Shown here piece after piece: positions 4,963 through 5,220 of a stretch of DNA of 5,220 nt. Position numbers and translations under genes: made by a program. This DNA comes from Marinosulfonomonas sp. (lineage in GTDB: Bacteria; Pseudomonadota; Alphaproteobacteria; Rhodobacterales; Rhodobacteraceae), in NCBI GenBank assembly GCA_015494385.1, contig WGBJ01000218.1, positions 1-5,220 of the forward strand, written 5' to 3'. The notes below the pieces were generated by a model, which saw only the letters and a program-made list of their open reading frames with translations, had not been told where the DNA came from and did no database searches. Positions within the stretch are counted from its first letter, which is position 1; the number at the start of each line of letters is the position of its first letter.

Positions 4963-5220
4963 TCACGGCAATACCTTCCCCGGGTTCATAATCCCCAGCG
5001 GGTCCAGCGCCGTTTTGATCTGCCGCATCACCCCCAGCGCTGCCTTGTCCTTGCGCCGCGCCATTGACGGTTTCTTGGACAGGCCAACCCCGTGTTCTGC
5101 CGAAAAACTGCCGCCAAGGCGCTGCACCACGTCCTCGATGGTTTCGGTGATCCAGTCGGCCAGTTCCAGCGAATCCGAGGATGGCAGCACCGAATAGTGG
5201 ATGTTGCCATCCACCAGATG
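4963..5220 (-). CDS. FAD-binding oxidoreductase, C-terminal end (GlcD/D-lactate/D-2-hydroxyglutarate dehydrogenase type), partial
   Basis: Only the last 85 residues are in the window. The frame is open through the right edge and the TGA stop is at 4965-4963. The fragment begins HLVDGNIHYS, then has a helix, GGSFSAEHGVG, and ends DPLGIMNPGKVLP, the standard C-terminus of the FAD-linked oxidase C domain. Family knowledge: these flavoproteins (VAO/PCMH fold) oxidise 2-hydroxyacids such as D-lactate, glycolate or D-2-hydroxyglutarate to 2-oxoacids. The two histidines of H-x6-H and the glutamate of SAEHG are the metal/substrate-binding residues of the D-2-hydroxyglutarate and D-lactate dehydrogenase group, and all are present. 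The usual HxGDGNxH reads HLVDGNIH, with V in place of G. An apparent GTG start at 5214 is this valine codon inside the domain, not a real start. The substrate cannot be decided without the N-terminal part. It is convergent with rpmB. Confidence 0.9.
   Translation of the reverse strand, partial: HLVDGNIHYSVLPSSDSLELADWITETIEDVVQRLGGSFSAEHGVGLSKKPSMARRKDKAALGVMRQIKTALDPLGIMNPGKVLP

Noticed and set aside
4850..5197. Plus-strand open frame opposite the FAD oxidoreductase
   Set aside because: It is antisense to a recognisable conserved domain and lacks a ribosome binding site.

Overview
The window looks like chromosomal DNA of a marine-type alphaproteobacterium, most likely Rhodobacterales (Roseobacter/Rhodobacter group). 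This rests on the fairly high GC content and codon choice, a ribosomal protein L28 that reads as the rhodobacteral type, and an ABC exporter with a rhizobial/rhodobacteral style N-terminus. That is recognition from memory, not a database search. I see no insertion sequence, phage gene, CRISPR array, tRNA or rRNA. Most of the window is core-genome sequence.

Layout, left to right. (1) At 1-58 (minus) there may be the start of a gene running off the left edge. Upstream of it, at 86-226 (minus), is a 46-residue single-helix membrane or secreted peptide with a very good Shine-Dalgarno. (2) Divergent from it, 344-1312 (plus) is meaB, the GTPase chaperone of methylmalonyl-CoA mutase. A 13-bp palindrome lies in its 5' region. 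(3) Convergent with meaB, 1329-2174 (minus) is a protein with a signal peptide, a periplasmic domain, a transmembrane helix and a cytoplasmic TerB-like domain. A perfect 7-bp hairpin spans the junction of the two genes. (4) A 264-bp divergent intergenic region separates it from 2439-4271 (plus), a complete MsbA-type half-transporter of the ABC exporter superfamily. Its leader holds a tiny ORF and two hairpins. (5) 4443-4730 (plus) is rpmB (L28), with a plausible promoter, a long imperfect hairpin in the leader and a textbook rho-independent terminator. (6) Convergent with rpmB, 4963 to the right edge (minus), is the C-terminal end of a GlcD/D-lactate dehydrogenase/D-2-hydroxyglutarate dehydrogenase type FAD oxidoreductase, truncated by the window.

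The genes do not form one pathway. They are separate transcription units in alternating orientation: B12-dependent propionate/methylmalonate metabolism (meaB), an envelope protein of unknown role, an exporter, translation (rpmB) and 2-hydroxyacid oxidation. I found no clear new multi-gene system. The least explained items are the signal-peptide/TM/TerB protein, the 46-residue membrane peptide, and the structured leaders of the ABC transporter and rpmB.
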